From contig JBBRTB010000018.1 in NCBI GenBank assembly GCA_038244815.1, positions 1 to 64,000 of the forward strand: 64,000 bases of DNA, read 5' to 3'. Position numbers and translations under genes: made by a program. Positions 25,964 through 37,120 of this stretch are shown piece by piece. The stretch is from DASVHS01 sp038244815 (lineage in GTDB: Bacteria; Acidobacteriota; Thermoanaerobaculia; Gp7-AA8). Position 1 is the first letter of the stretch. Each line of letters opens with the position of its first letter. The notes under the pieces are model-generated. The model was not told the origin of the DNA, did no database searches, and saw only the letters and a program-made list of their open reading frames with translations.

Positions 25964-28156
25964 ATGGCGGTACAGAAAGTCTCGCGCCGCGATTTCGTCA
26001 AGATCACTTCCTTCGCCTCGGCCGGCCTCGTGCTGGGCGTCGCGCTCGACGCGAAGCAGACTCCGAAATCGAAATCCAAATCGCCGGCCAAGCCGCACGA
26101 CCTCGGCTCCTTCGTTCAGGTGGATGACGATGGCATCGTCACGATCTGGGTGTCGAAGTCGGATATGGGCCAGGGCGTGCGCACCGCGCTGCCGATGATC
26201 GTCGCCGACGAGATGGACGCCGACTGGAAGAACGTGCGCATCCGCCAGGCCTTCTTCGACAAGAAGTTCGGCCGCATGGGAACCGGCGGCAGCAGCAGCG
26301 TGCGCACGATGTACCAGCCGCTGCGCGAGGCTGGTGCGACGGCGCGGGCGATGCTCCTGGCCGCCGCCGCAGCGCGACTGGGTGTTCCTGCCGACACACT
26401 GGCGGTGAGCGACGGCGTCGTCATGCACGCGGCATCGGGCCGGAAGCTCTCGTTCGGCGAGGTCGCGCTCGACGCCGGCAACCTCGATCTCCCGAAGGAC
26501 GTGAAGCTGAAGGAGCCGAGCGCGTTCAAACTGATCGGGAAGAAGATGGACCGGATCGACAACCATGACATCGTTACGGGCAGCGCGACGTACGGCATCG
26601 ACGTCCGCCTGCCGGGCATGCTCTACGCGGTCGTCAGGCGCTCGCCCTCGTTCGGCAGCAAGGTGGTGAGCTTCGACGACACGAAAGCAAAAGCGGTCCC
26701 CGGCGTGAAGAAGATCGTGCAGATCGATCCCATCGGAACCGATCTGCCGTGGAGCGGTGTAGCGGTGGTCGCCGACTCGACGTGGGCGGCCATGAAGGGG
26801 CGTGACCTGCTGGTCGTCAAGTTCGAGGCGCCTTCGCCGGAATCGACCGACTCGTTGCGCAAGGAGTTGCGGAAGGCCGTCGACGGGCCGATGAAGCGCG
26901 TCGTCGACACGGGCAACGTCGATACGGCCACGGTTTCAGCGGCCCGCAAAGTCGACGCCACGTATGAGCTGCCGTATCTCGCACACGCCACGATGGAACC
27001 GATGAATGCGACGGCCAGCGTCACCGCGGACGGCGCCGAGATCTGGGCCCCGACGCAGTTTCCGGATTGGGCGAACGGCTCCGTGGCCAAGGCGCTGAAC
27101 CTCGTGCCCGAGCAGGTGAAAGTGAACGTCACGCTGCTCGGCGGAGGATTCGGGCGCAAGGCCAATCCCGATTTCGTGCTCGAGGCCGCCCTGCTCTCGC
27201 GGGCCGCCGGCGCGCCGGTGCATGTCCACTGGACGCGCGAGGACGACATGCAGCACGACTACTACCGTCCGGCCAGCCAGCATCGCGTGATCGGCGCTCT
27301 CGATCCGGACGGCCGCCTCATCGCCTGGAACCATCGTTTCGCTTCCCCATCCATCGACACGTACTACCACCCCAGCACGGACAAACCACATGACAGCGAG
27401 ATCGGCGGCCTCGACGATCTGCCGTACTCGGTGCCGAATGTTCGCGTCGAGTTTCTCCCCGTGGCCTCGGTCGTGCCGCGCGGGTGGTGGCGTTCGGTCG
27501 AGTATTCGATCAACGGCTTCGTGATCAATTCGTTCCTCGACGAAGTGGCCAGGGCGGTGGGGAAGGATCCGATCGAATATCAGCTGGCCATGCTCGAAAC
27601 CGGACGGAAGATCGAAGGCGAAGGACCGGCGAAGAATTACCCGTTCGAGATCGACCGGCTGCGCCGCGTGATCGAGGTGGTGCGCGACCGCTCGGGCTGG
27701 GGGAAGACGACGCTCGGCGATGGGCGCGGCCGTGGATTCGCGGCACAGCGCTCGTTCCTGTCGTATGCCGCGCAGGTCGCGGAAGTCACGGTCGGCGCGG
27801 ACCAGTCGATCAAAATCGATCGCATCGTGGCCGTGATCGATTGCGGCACGCCGGTCAATCCCGACGGAATCATCGCCCAGGTGGAAGGCGGCATCGTCTA
27901 CGGGCTCACTGCCGCACTGCACGGCCAGATCACTGTCGCGGACGGCGCTGTGAAGCAGTCGAACTTCGACGACTACCCGCTGTTGCGCATCCGCGAGATG
28001 CCGAAGATGGAGATCTACATCATTCCCGGTGGTGCCGCGCCGACGGGGACGGGCGAGCCCTCCCTGCCGCCGACGGCGCCTGCCGTGGCGAACGCGATCT
28101 TCGAGGCCACGGGAAAGCGCCTTCGAAAACTGCCGTTGTCACTCCGAACGTCATGA
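25964..28156 (+). CDS. Molybdenum hydroxylase large subunit, IorB-type, Tat-exported
   Basis: 730 residues. The N-terminal SRRDFVK followed by a hydrophobic stretch is a twin-arginine signal, so the folded, cofactor-loaded complex should reach the periplasm. The body matches the single-chain aldehyde oxidase/isoquinoline 1-oxidoreductase beta family: SKSDMGQGVRTALPMIVADE, VTLLGGGFGRK and GTGEPSLPPTAPAVANAIF near the C-terminus. It uses molybdopterin cytosine dinucleotide in characterised relatives. Substrate unknown; N-heterocycles or aldehydes are typical. The mobA and moaC genes 15 kb away can supply cofactor steps. Confidence 0.92.
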   Translation: MAVQKVSRRDFVKITSFASAGLVLGVALDAKQTPKSKSKSPAKPHDLGSFVQVDDDGIVTIWVSKSDMGQGVRTALPMIVADEMDADWKNVRIRQAFFDKKFGRMGTGGSSSVRTMYQPLREAGATARAMLLAAAAARLGVPADTLAVSDGVVMHAASGRKLSFGEVALDAGNLDLPKDVKLKEPSAFKLIGKKMDRIDNHDIVTGSATYGIDVRLPGMLYAVVRRSPSFGSKVVSFDDTKAKAVPGVKKIVQIDPIGTDLPWSGVAVVADSTWAAMKGRDLLVVKFEAPSPESTDSLRKELRKAVDGPMKRVVDTGNVDTATVSAARKVDATYELPYLAHATMEPMNATASVTADGAEIWAPTQFPDWANGSVAKALNLVPEQVKVNVTLLGGGFGRKANPDFVLEAALLSRAAGAPVHVHWTREDDMQHDYYRPASQHRVIGALDPDGRLIAWNHRFASPSIDTYYHPSTDKPHDSEIGGLDDLPYSVPNVRVEFLPVASVVPRGWWRSVEYSINGFVINSFLDEVARAVGKDPIEYQLAMLETGRKIEGEGPAKNYPFEIDRLRRVIEVVRDRSGWGKTTLGDGRGRGFAAQRSFLSYAAQVAEVTVGADQSIKIDRIVAVIDCGTPVNPDGIIAQVEGGIVYGLTAALHGQITVADGAVKQSNFDDYPLLRIREMPKMEIYIIPGGAAPTGTGEPSLPPTAPAVANAIFEATGKRLRKLPLSLRTS

Positions 28157-29868
28157 GGAATCCCGGCGCGGAATGCATCCCCGCCAAGCCTGGTCGTTTT
28201 CGCGCCCCGGTATGACACGCGCAGCAGGATCAGCTCGAACGACGGCAGCCGCCATCGCTTGACCAGCGTGTAGTGCTGCTGAATCGTCGCGGCCAGGCGC
28301 TCGTCGTAGTCGATCCCGAATCCGCGATAGCCGAAATCCGTCACCACCCGGGTGACGACGGCGATGTACTCGGGAGGATGGGCGGTGAGGTTTCGCAGGA
28401 TCTGCATCTCGATCTGCGGATCGGCGGTCTCGACGGGCGTGAAGGTGTGGAAGGCCATCGACGTCTTCGTGCCCGTCAGATAGTTGAGCGTCAGCCCTTC
28501 CGGGACCACCGCCAGCGAGCGCGGGTGCATGGCCGGCAATGCCGCGATGAACGCGTCGAGCGCGGCGGCGCGCCCGAGGTTCGCGTCGTAGAAGACACCG
28601 CGGGAGCTGTGCACAGGATAGACCTTCGCGGCCAGCACTTCGTTCGCGGTCCAGGAGAACGATAGAGACACCACAGCGATCGGGATGATGGCCAGTCGAG
28701 CCGTCTGTCGCGAATAGAGATGTTGCGATGGCAGCCACTCGAACAGGACGTAGGCGACCAGGACGTACACCGGCACCAGGAAGACGAAGCCGTACCACTG
28801 CGGCGTCATCCGCAGAAATACGCGCGACGATCCGCAAAGGGAGAGCACCAGAAGAAGCAACAGCGGCTTGCGCGGCTGCCGCAATGCGAACGGGACGAGG
28901 AGCAGTTGGAGAATCGCCCAGCCGCGAAAGAAGTCACCGGCGAAATGAAAGGCGATGAGGGCCGCGGCAATCCCGGCCGCGATGGTGACCGCCGGCGACC
29001 GCCAGCGCTCCGATGCCGCGATCACGAGGACGATGCAGGCGAAGGCCACGGCGCTGAGTGCGGCCAGCAGCAGATTCTCGCCGAAGGCGTCGAACCCGGA
29101 GACCTGCCGGTAGAAATAGCGCGCTGACGGTCCGTGCAACAGCGACGAGGCCAGGACGTTGTCGAACAGCCAGTGCTGCCCGCGCGGAGCGTCCGCGAAG
29201 AAGCGGTCCACGATCACCAGCGAGGCCATTGCCACGGCCACGTACGCACCGGTCCAGCGGATGGACATGCCGTGGACGAATGCAGCGATGGCCACGACGG
29301 CCAGGGCAAACACGACGAACTCGATCTTCGTCCACGACGCGGCCAGAAGAAGGAGCAGACCGGGGCCGAGCCAGATGGTGCGACGGCCGGCGAACGCCCA
29401 GATGGCGATCAGCGCCGAGCCGGTCAGGAAGAACAACATGGCCAGCGTGGCCGCGTGCGCGTACGGGAACAGGTAGTTGCTGGTCCGGCCGCTGACGCTG
29501 TAGATGCTCGAGCTCGCGAACAGCAGGGCCGCCGATCCCGCCGCGGCCGGAGAGGCCACAGTCCTGCCCAGCGCGTAAATCGCCGCCATCGTCAGCAGCG
29601 CAATGGCCCCGCCGATCATCGTGTAGGCGGCGAGGCTGCTGCCGGTGAGCGCCGTGATCAGCGCGAGCAGGTAGGGTGTGAGCGGCGGATAGTAGTAGAG
29701 GATGTCGCGATAGAGTTTGAGGCCGCCGCGGATCTGCTCGGGGATGTAGAGGTCGCGGCCGGTGTCGATGATGGGATCGAGGGCGTGCCCGCTGGCGCGC
29801 CACAACGTCAGCAGGGCCACCGCCAGCACGATCGAGATCCAGATCGCGTCTTCGCGCCGGTTTCTCAT
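28015..29868 (-). CDS. Multi-pass membrane glycosyltransferase-like protein
   Basis: 617 residues as an open frame. About eleven membrane helices follow a first periplasmic loop with DTGRDLYIPEQIRGGLKLYRDILYYYPPLTPYLLAL. That loop and the acidic-aromatic pattern resemble GT39/ArnT-like lipid-dependent glycosyltransferases. A soluble C-terminal domain follows. ATG immediately follows the stop of the upstream porin gene, so the two form an operon. The frame runs 142 bp into the antisense of the iorB-like gene; the natural end probably lies near 28156-28200, so a stop seems to have been lost. Confidence 0.7.
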   Translation of the reverse strand: MRNRREDAIWISIVLAVALLTLWRASGHALDPIIDTGRDLYIPEQIRGGLKLYRDILYYYPPLTPYLLALITALTGSSLAAYTMIGGAIALLTMAAIYALGRTVASPAAAGSAALLFASSSIYSVSGRTSNYLFPYAHAATLAMLFFLTGSALIAIWAFAGRRTIWLGPGLLLLLAASWTKIEFVVFALAVVAIAAFVHGMSIRWTGAYVAVAMASLVIVDRFFADAPRGQHWLFDNVLASSLLHGPSARYFYRQVSGFDAFGENLLLAALSAVAFACIVLVIAASERWRSPAVTIAAGIAAALIAFHFAGDFFRGWAILQLLLVPFALRQPRKPLLLLLVLSLCGSSRVFLRMTPQWYGFVFLVPVYVLVAYVLFEWLPSQHLYSRQTARLAIIPIAVVSLSFSWTANEVLAAKVYPVHSSRGVFYDANLGRAAALDAFIAALPAMHPRSLAVVPEGLTLNYLTGTKTSMAFHTFTPVETADPQIEMQILRNLTAHPPEYIAVVTRVVTDFGYRGFGIDYDERLAATIQQHYTLVKRWRLPSFELILLRVSYRGAKTTRLGGDAFRAGIPHDVRSDNGSFRRRFPVASKIAFATAGAVGGREGSPVPVGAAPPGMM

Positions 29869-31101
29869 CTAGCGGATGCTGTAGCGGAGGTCGAGGATGT
29901 AGCTGCGCCCGTCGAATGGGGCCGGCAGTCCCGCTTCCTCCGCCTCCAGGTGAGTGCCGGTGACCTGCGTGAATTCCGCGCCGGCGCGCCAGTGTGCGTG
30001 AAGGTCAACCAGCCACGCCAGTGTCCATGCGCGGCCATGCTCGTCGTAGCGATCGGTCGTCACGGGCCTGTTGTCGGACGTCGAAAAGAGATCGTAACGG
30101 GCGGAGATGCGGGCGCGTCCGGCACGCTGCGACACCAATGCGTAGGCCGCGTAGAAATTCGCATCGACGCCGATGAGCACCGGCCCCATTGTGGTCCGGC
30201 CACCCAGCCACTCCCAGAGCACGGTCGTGTCGCGGAGATGGATGGCCGCACTGACCTGATTGAAGCTCGTCGCCCACGAGTACTCCCCTCGATGCAGGAG
30301 CCGGTCCCCGCGGTTGTCGAGGCGCATGAACTGGATGTTGAAGCGTTCCGGTATCGAATAACGCACGCGGGCGGCGTAACCGATGCGGCCGTCGAGATCG
30401 GACCCGAACGGCACGGTGCCGTCGTCGCGCTGACCGCTGAATTTCGTGCTCAGCGAATTCAGCGGCGGCAACGGCAGCACCTCGTCGTACACGGTCAAGC
30501 GGTTCCCGATCGTCCAGCCCCGCCACGCCAGCAGCGCGCCCATGGAGTCGTTGCCTTCGAACCCCGTGAGCGCGGTGGTGATCACCGCGCTGGAGGTCAG
30601 CAGTTGCCATTCGGCGTTCAACCCGATGGGCCGCACTTCGTTCGCCACCCAGGAGTTGAGGGCCGAGTACGTGAGGGTGTATGGCGACGACCAGAGGTCG
30701 GCGACGTTCTCGCGCGAGGTGCCGAGAAAGAACTGCCCGGCGCGAAGAGCGAAGGTGTTGCGCCCCCGGTCGACTCCGGTTTCGACGTAGGCGCTGACGA
30801 GGCCGGCCCGCTTCCCGTGGTTCTCCGCCGGCTCGGCTCGTGCCAGTCCGTGCGCGTGGATGAGAAGGTGCGGGACGGGCTGCCAGTCGACGCCGAGCTG
30901 AATGTCGCCCAGCGCCGCAGCCTCGCCGCGATCGGGAGCGCTGCCTCCGGTATCGAATCGCCCCAGACCGCCCCGCGTCCACGAGGGGATCCCGCTCGCG
31001 TACTGCCCGCGGGCGGTCACAAAGCCGCTCAGGTCGAATGTCTCTGCGATTGCCGCTGTCGATAGCAGCACTACCAGAGCAGCCGCGCCAGTCAATCTCA
31101 T
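29869..31101 (-). CDS. Outer-membrane beta-barrel, porin-like
   Basis: About 410 residues from ATG 31101, which starts the signal peptide (LTGAAALVVLLSTAAIA, cleavage before ETFDLSG). The rest is rich in alternating aromatic/polar strands with turns of the type GRNTFALRAGQFFLG and ends in a C-terminal aromatic-containing strand (YILDLRYSIR), as expected for barrel insertion. A substrate cannot be named; the alginate-export/porin class is the nearest guess. It precedes the glycosyltransferase-like gene with no gap, suggesting shared function at the envelope. Confidence 0.65.
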   Translation of the reverse strand: MRLTGAAALVVLLSTAAIAETFDLSGFVTARGQYASGIPSWTRGGLGRFDTGGSAPDRGEAAALGDIQLGVDWQPVPHLLIHAHGLARAEPAENHGKRAGLVSAYVETGVDRGRNTFALRAGQFFLGTSRENVADLWSSPYTLTYSALNSWVANEVRPIGLNAEWQLLTSSAVITTALTGFEGNDSMGALLAWRGWTIGNRLTVYDEVLPLPPLNSLSTKFSGQRDDGTVPFGSDLDGRIGYAARVRYSIPERFNIQFMRLDNRGDRLLHRGEYSWATSFNQVSAAIHLRDTTVLWEWLGGRTTMGPVLIGVDANFYAAYALVSQRAGRARISARYDLFSTSDNRPVTTDRYDEHGRAWTLAWLVDLHAHWRAGAEFTQVTGTHLEAEEAGLPAPFDGRSYILDLRYSIR

Positions 31102-31154
31102 CGACTGCCTCGATTCTGCCATGTCACGAGCGCACGGGTACAATGGTTTTCTCC

Positions 31155-33200
31155 GTGGAAACGCGCACCGGCATGCCGGAGAAGATCGGCAAGTACGAGA
31201 TCCTCGGCGTCATCGGGCGCGGCGGGATGGGTGTGGTTTACAGTGCCCGCGATCCCATCATCGACCGCGTCGTGGCCATCAAGACCATCCGCATCGCCCA
31301 GGAAGAAGGGGAGGACGATCAGGTCGGGCGTTTGCGCATGGAGGCGCGTTCGGCGGGCAAACTCCAGCATCCCAACATCGTCACCGTCTACGACTTCGGC
31401 GACGAGGGTGACCTCTCGTACATCGTCATGGAGTACGTGCACGGGATCAATCTCTCGCGTGTCATCCAGAAGCGAAGAGCGATTCCGCTCGCCGACAAGC
31501 TCAACATTCTGATGCAGGTGGCGCGCGGGCTGGCCTTCGCGCACGAGTACGGGGTCGTTCATCGGGACATGAAGCCGTCGAACATCTGCATCACGGCGCG
31601 CGGCGTGGCCAAGATTCTCGATTTCGGTCTGGCCCGTTTCGACGATACCAAGCTGACGAAAACCGGGTACCTGAGCGGCACGATCGCCTACATGTCGCCG
31701 GAGCGCTTCAGCGGCGAGACCGGAGTGCAGGACGATATCTTCGCGCTGGGCGCGGTCGCTTACGAGTTTCTCGCTTATCGTCGCGCCTTTCCCGGCGAAT
31801 CCACACCCGAGATCATCAGCAAGATCCTCGGCGGTCCGATGCCGGCGTCGATTTCCGAGCAGACCGGCTATCCGCGCGAGCTCGATTTGATCATCCTGCG
31901 CGCGATCGACCGTGATCCCGAGCAGCGCTTCCGATCGGCCCTGGAGCTCGAGCACGCCATCGCCGAGTTCATCCGTTCGGACGAATACCTGGAGTTCATC
32001 GCCGACGAGACGCTGTCGCCGCAGTTTCAGCAGCCGGTCGACTGGTCGGACGACGCCCTCCCGGCGACCTCCAGCCCCTATTCCTCCGGGCGAAGCCTCG
32101 GCTCGGTTCCCATCAACGACTCGCCGACGCTCCAGATCGCCAGTGACCATGAGCAGCCGCTGCGGACCGACGTGGACGTTCCTGCCGGCGAGCCGACGCA
32201 ACTGAAGACGAAGCGCGAGGCCTTACGGCCACGGACCACGTCGGCGAAGACGCAGTCCGGCGTGGAGAGCGCAAGCGACCTGCCGCCCACCGAGCTTGTG
32301 CCGCAAAGAAAACCCCGGCGAAACCTGACGCTCGCGTTCGTGGCCGTGGCGGTGCTGATCGCGGTCGCCCTGGGCGTGTGGGTGACACAACGGTCCGGAC
32401 CTGAGAAGGTCCCAAACGTCCCGCCAACGGTCCATCCACCTCCCGTGGTGACCGATACGGCTTCCCAGGAAACGGAGGCCCTGCTCGCTACGGCGAGAAC
32501 GCTCGCGGATCTCGTCGCGCAGCGCAGCCTGACGCCGGATGAGAAGGCGAAGTTCGCCGATGCCAGGCGCAGTCTGGATCAGGCCCGGATGCTGGTGGCT
32601 CAAAAAGACTATGCCGGCGGTGCCGTTCAGGCGAAGCAGGCAAGCGGCGCCCTGCGCGAGTTGCTGGCCACCAGGCCCCCGCCGGACAAAGCCCCGCCGC
32701 CGGACAAGACCCACGTGCCACACCCCCCACCGGTGAAAACCGCTACGCATGCACCGGTCCAGCCGCCCCCGAAACGGCCCGTGCCAACGGAGACGGTCGC
32801 TACCAGGACGGAGTCCGTCTCGACCACGCAGGCGCCTCCTCCGGTGGTGACCGAGTCGGTCGCTCCTCCGAAACCTTCCCGAGCCGAGCTCGATCGCGAG
32901 ATCAACGCGTTCATGCGCGAGATCGCGAACGCATACCAGCAGAAAGACGTCGCCTTTTTCCGGGAGCATTCGCTGCGATTCAACGAACAGCTCGCCGACG
33001 CTATTCGCAATTCCCCGTCGAAGCGTGTGGACATCACCGTCGAAAGCATCAAGTTCATCGACGACTCGAACGCGAGCGTCGTGGCATTGCGCACGGACAC
33101 GTTCGCGGAAGCGAACCTGCCGCCGGGGGTCCAGAGGCTCGTGTTCCAGCTCCGCCGCTCGAATGACGGCTGGAAGATCGTCACGTTTTCACGCGGCTGA
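31155..33200 (+). CDS. Membrane-anchored Ser/Thr protein kinase
   Basis: 681 residues from GTG 31155, or 685 from ATG 31143. Kinase domain: P-loop GRGGMGVV, AIK, catalytic HRDMKPSN and DFG in ILDFGLARF, with the APE-like SPERFS. A proline/serine linker leads to one membrane helix (FVAVAVLIAVALGVWV), a Pro-rich periplasmic stretch and a C-terminal domain resembling SnoaL/NTF2-type folds (EINAFMREIANAYQQKDVAFFREHS). No PASTA repeats. GTG is favoured because TACAAT (31139-31144) lies 10 nt before it and overlaps the ATG. Confidence 0.88.
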   Translation: METRTGMPEKIGKYEILGVIGRGGMGVVYSARDPIIDRVVAIKTIRIAQEEGEDDQVGRLRMEARSAGKLQHPNIVTVYDFGDEGDLSYIVMEYVHGINLSRVIQKRRAIPLADKLNILMQVARGLAFAHEYGVVHRDMKPSNICITARGVAKILDFGLARFDDTKLTKTGYLSGTIAYMSPERFSGETGVQDDIFALGAVAYEFLAYRRAFPGESTPEIISKILGGPMPASISEQTGYPRELDLIILRAIDRDPEQRFRSALELEHAIAEFIRSDEYLEFIADETLSPQFQQPVDWSDDALPATSSPYSSGRSLGSVPINDSPTLQIASDHEQPLRTDVDVPAGEPTQLKTKREALRPRTTSAKTQSGVESASDLPPTELVPQRKPRRNLTLAFVAVAVLIAVALGVWVTQRSGPEKVPNVPPTVHPPPVVTDTASQETEALLATARTLADLVAQRSLTPDEKAKFADARRSLDQARMLVAQKDYAGGAVQAKQASGALRELLATRPPPDKAPPPDKTHVPHPPPVKTATHAPVQPPPKRPVPTETVATRTESVSTTQAPPPVVTESVAPPKPSRAELDREINAFMREIANAYQQKDVAFFREHSLRFNEQLADAIRNSPSKRVDITVESIKFIDDSNASVVALRTDTFAEANLPPGVQRLVFQLRRSNDGWKIVTFSRG

Positions 33201-33203
33201 CGG

Positions 33204-34442
33204 TTACATCGTTCCCTGGATTCCCACGGTCACCACCGAGCTGGCGCGTAGGCCGCTGCTGTTCAGCGGGAAGAGAAGGTTGAAGAGGAAGGCGCGGTTC
33301 GTCGACAACTGCCATTTGCCTCCCAGCGCGCCGTCGATCTCCGAGCGTCCGATGAGCGTCTGTCCTTCCAGCGCGGCAGTCTGGAACAGGTTGGAGGCGC
33401 TGGGACGAATGAGGCCCAGGATCTCCCCGCTCAGCGTCACGGTCTGGCGCACCGCATACTCGGACCCGAACCGGTAGTCGATGGCGTTGAGTTTCGACTC
33501 GCCCCAGTTTGCCTCATAGCCGACGTTCAGATGGGGAACGAGGTTGCGGATGGCCGTCGATGCCACGAACGTCAGTTTCGTGCGGACCTCGCCGGTGCCG
33601 AGGAAGTTCTGCTTGTCGCCGGTCGGGAGCGACACGTCCGCCAGCACAGCCGCATCGATCGGACTGTTTTTTGCCAGCAGGCGCATCTTTGCTCGCGCTA
33701 CGATGTCGCCGATCCCGACGGCAGTCCCTGTTCCGTACTGCCCCGGCGACTCGACATTGAGATCGAACTGATGCGCCGCTCCCGTGGAACCCGGTCCCGG
33801 AACGATGACCGCGTTGGTCGTGACCTGCAGGTCGTTGCGGATGTAGGGAACGACGATGCCCGCGTCCAGGCGATCTGTGATGCCGTACACCGCGGAAAGC
33901 GCCACTGCCTGGCTCTTCAGCCGGAGTTTCACGTTGACGTGAATCGTGTCCCCCAGATACGGCGCATCAGGTGAGCCGAAGATGCACTCTGGCAAACGGC
34001 AGTGGTGGAGGACCAGATTGATCGAATCCGCTCCATTGACCTGATCGAAGCTCGAGAACGTGTAAGTGCCCGAGATCGTGAACGTGCCCTTGCCGGTCGT
34101 CGCTCCGCGGTCGGCAAGGATCGGCCCCAGCGAACCCTGCACCCGCTCGTACGTGCCGGTCTGCTCGTTGAACTTGTAGGAGACGAGGCCGCCCGCCGAC
34201 GGAATCGGGAACAGCGGATGCGACTGCAGGACGCGCTGCAGCGTCTGACTGAAATTCTGAAAGTCGCCGGACTCGCCGAAGTGGGCCTGATGTCCGGTGT
34301 CCTTGAGCTGGATTCCATCACCGCCGTAGAGGTTCTGGATGAGCTCCGAAAGCGTCTTGCCGTGCTGGATCGTGACCTGCGCGGCCGCGAAGCGAGCGAG
34401 AAAGAAGAACGAGAGAAGGGCAACGGTGGCGGGGCGCCGCAT
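33204..34442 (-). CDS. Outer-membrane barrel, MetA-like 'phenol degradation' transporter family
   Basis: 412 residues with signal peptide (cleavage after ARFAAA). The pattern ALSAVYGITDRLDAGIVVPYIRNDL, then GIGDIVARAKMRLL, ADVSLPTGDKQNFLGTG and LNVGYEANWG is typical of the outer-membrane proteins named after the meta-pathway of phenol degradation; their substrates are mostly undefined. Its stop lies 4 bp from the kinase stop, the two genes converging. Confidence 0.75.
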   Translation of the reverse strand: MRRPATVALLSFFFLARFAAAQVTIQHGKTLSELIQNLYGGDGIQLKDTGHQAHFGESGDFQNFSQTLQRVLQSHPLFPIPSAGGLVSYKFNEQTGTYERVQGSLGPILADRGATTGKGTFTISGTYTFSSFDQVNGADSINLVLHHCRLPECIFGSPDAPYLGDTIHVNVKLRLKSQAVALSAVYGITDRLDAGIVVPYIRNDLQVTTNAVIVPGPGSTGAAHQFDLNVESPGQYGTGTAVGIGDIVARAKMRLLAKNSPIDAAVLADVSLPTGDKQNFLGTGEVRTKLTFVASTAIRNLVPHLNVGYEANWGESKLNAIDYRFGSEYAVRQTVTLSGEILGLIRPSASNLFQTAALEGQTLIGRSEIDGALGGKWQLSTNRAFLFNLLFPLNSSGLRASSVVTVGIQGTM

Positions 34443-34479
34443 GAGTGGAGTCCTCCTGTGGCGATTCTATACGTTCACG

Positions 34480-35208
34480 TCACATGGGAATCCGTGGATC
34501 GCGCCATAAGCCGATCTGGCCGTGGCCGTAGTCGATGGAAAGGAGAAACTTCGACAGCACCCGGTTGCCGACGCGCGGCGACGACACGTCGCCCAGGGCG
34601 ATGTCGATATCCCCGAAATCCAAGCCGGCGATGACCACGTGCGCGATGCGCCTGCGTGGAGCCGCGCTGCCGCGCGGAAGGACGATCGAATCGGGGAGCG
34701 CCGTGTCGACGATCAGCCGGGTATTCCGCCCGTCAATCTCCCCGAAGATCGCAGGTGCGGCGTCGAACTGAAACAGCGTCATGTACGCGGAATGGATCCC
34801 GTCCTTCTGTAGCGTCAGCAGGCCGCTGCGATAGTCGATCGTCACGGTCCGTCCACCGAAGACGTCCGCACCGATCATCACGTCGCCCACGCCCTTGAGG
34901 TCGAGCACGACCGGGCTGAACGGCAGAGTCTCCCGGTCGTTGAGCTGCAACTGGTACACGGAAGCGCCCAGATCCTCGGCGAACAGCGGATCGATTACGC
35001 TCCTGGGCTCGGCCGAGCCGAAGAACATCCGCCCGCGGTGGTGGTTGACCAGAGTCGTCGAAAGGAAGAGAAGATTGTTCTCGATGGTCAAGGCGAGATT
35101 CACCTCGTTGCCCGGCTCTTCATGGCTCCAGGGCAGCTTCGAGGCACACGACGAGAACAGAATGAGACTGAGCGCCGTTATTGCTACTGGGATCGATTTC
35201 GATAACAT
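34480..35208 (-). CDS. Retropepsin-like lipoprotein with altered catalytic motif
   Basis: 242 residues from ATG 35208. Lipobox LFSSC predicts lipid attachment. Two similar halves, each with a hydrophobic strand and an Asp/Ser turn, fit a bacterial aspartyl-protease (retropepsin-like) fold: FGSAEPRSVIDPLFAEDLG and LIVDTALPDSIVLPRG. The usual DTG/DSG triplet is not preserved (SAEP in the first half, DTAL in the second), so proteolysis is doubtful and a binding role is possible. It lies upstream of, and in the same direction as, the outer-membrane protein gene. Confidence 0.6.
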   Translation of the reverse strand: MLSKSIPVAITALSLILFSSCASKLPWSHEEPGNEVNLALTIENNLLFLSTTLVNHHRGRMFFGSAEPRSVIDPLFAEDLGASVYQLQLNDRETLPFSPVVLDLKGVGDVMIGADVFGGRTVTIDYRSGLLTLQKDGIHSAYMTLFQFDAAPAIFGEIDGRNTRLIVDTALPDSIVLPRGSAAPRRRIAHVVIAGLDFGDIDIALGDVSSPRVGNRVLSKFLLSIDYGHGQIGLWRDPRIPM

Positions 35209-35274
35209 TCCGACTTCATCCACGCGCCCCTGCAACATAGGCGCCGAAGCCACTCCGGCAGAAAGGATTTACCC

Positions 35275-36874
<1,600 letters not shown>

Positions 36875-36876
<2 letters not shown>

Positions 36877-36897
36877 GGCTGGCTCTCTGCCGGCCCT
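36875..36897 (+). terminator. Hairpin downstream of rocA
   Basis: AGGGCTGGC (36875-36883) pairs with GCCGGCCCT (36889-36897) around TCTCT, with one T-G wobble, and begins inside the rocA stop codon. The next 220 bp before lepB hold nothing else recognised apart from the lepB ribosome site. Confidence 0.45.
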
Positions 36898-37120
36898 GGC
36901 GCTCGAGCTCGCCGCGGGCGGCGGCGGTGGGGGAGCAGCTCCCTGCGTGATAAAAGCTCGGATAGGCTTGTCTTCCGCATCGACCAGGACGAGGGAGGAA
37001 AGTGAAGCCTGCCAGCCACCCTTCCGGCGCTGTTTTTTCGATTCGATGAGGTTGCTTTCGCTCTTGATTTTCAACAAGTTAGGCGGTATTGTTCGACCGT
37101 CAGGATGGGACTGAGGACCT

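Noticed and set aside
29134..31065. 643-codon rightward open frame
   Set aside because: It is antisense to the porin-like and glycosyltransferase-like genes, has low-complexity Arg/His/Gln-rich content, and contains no domain pattern; high GC keeps antisense frames open.
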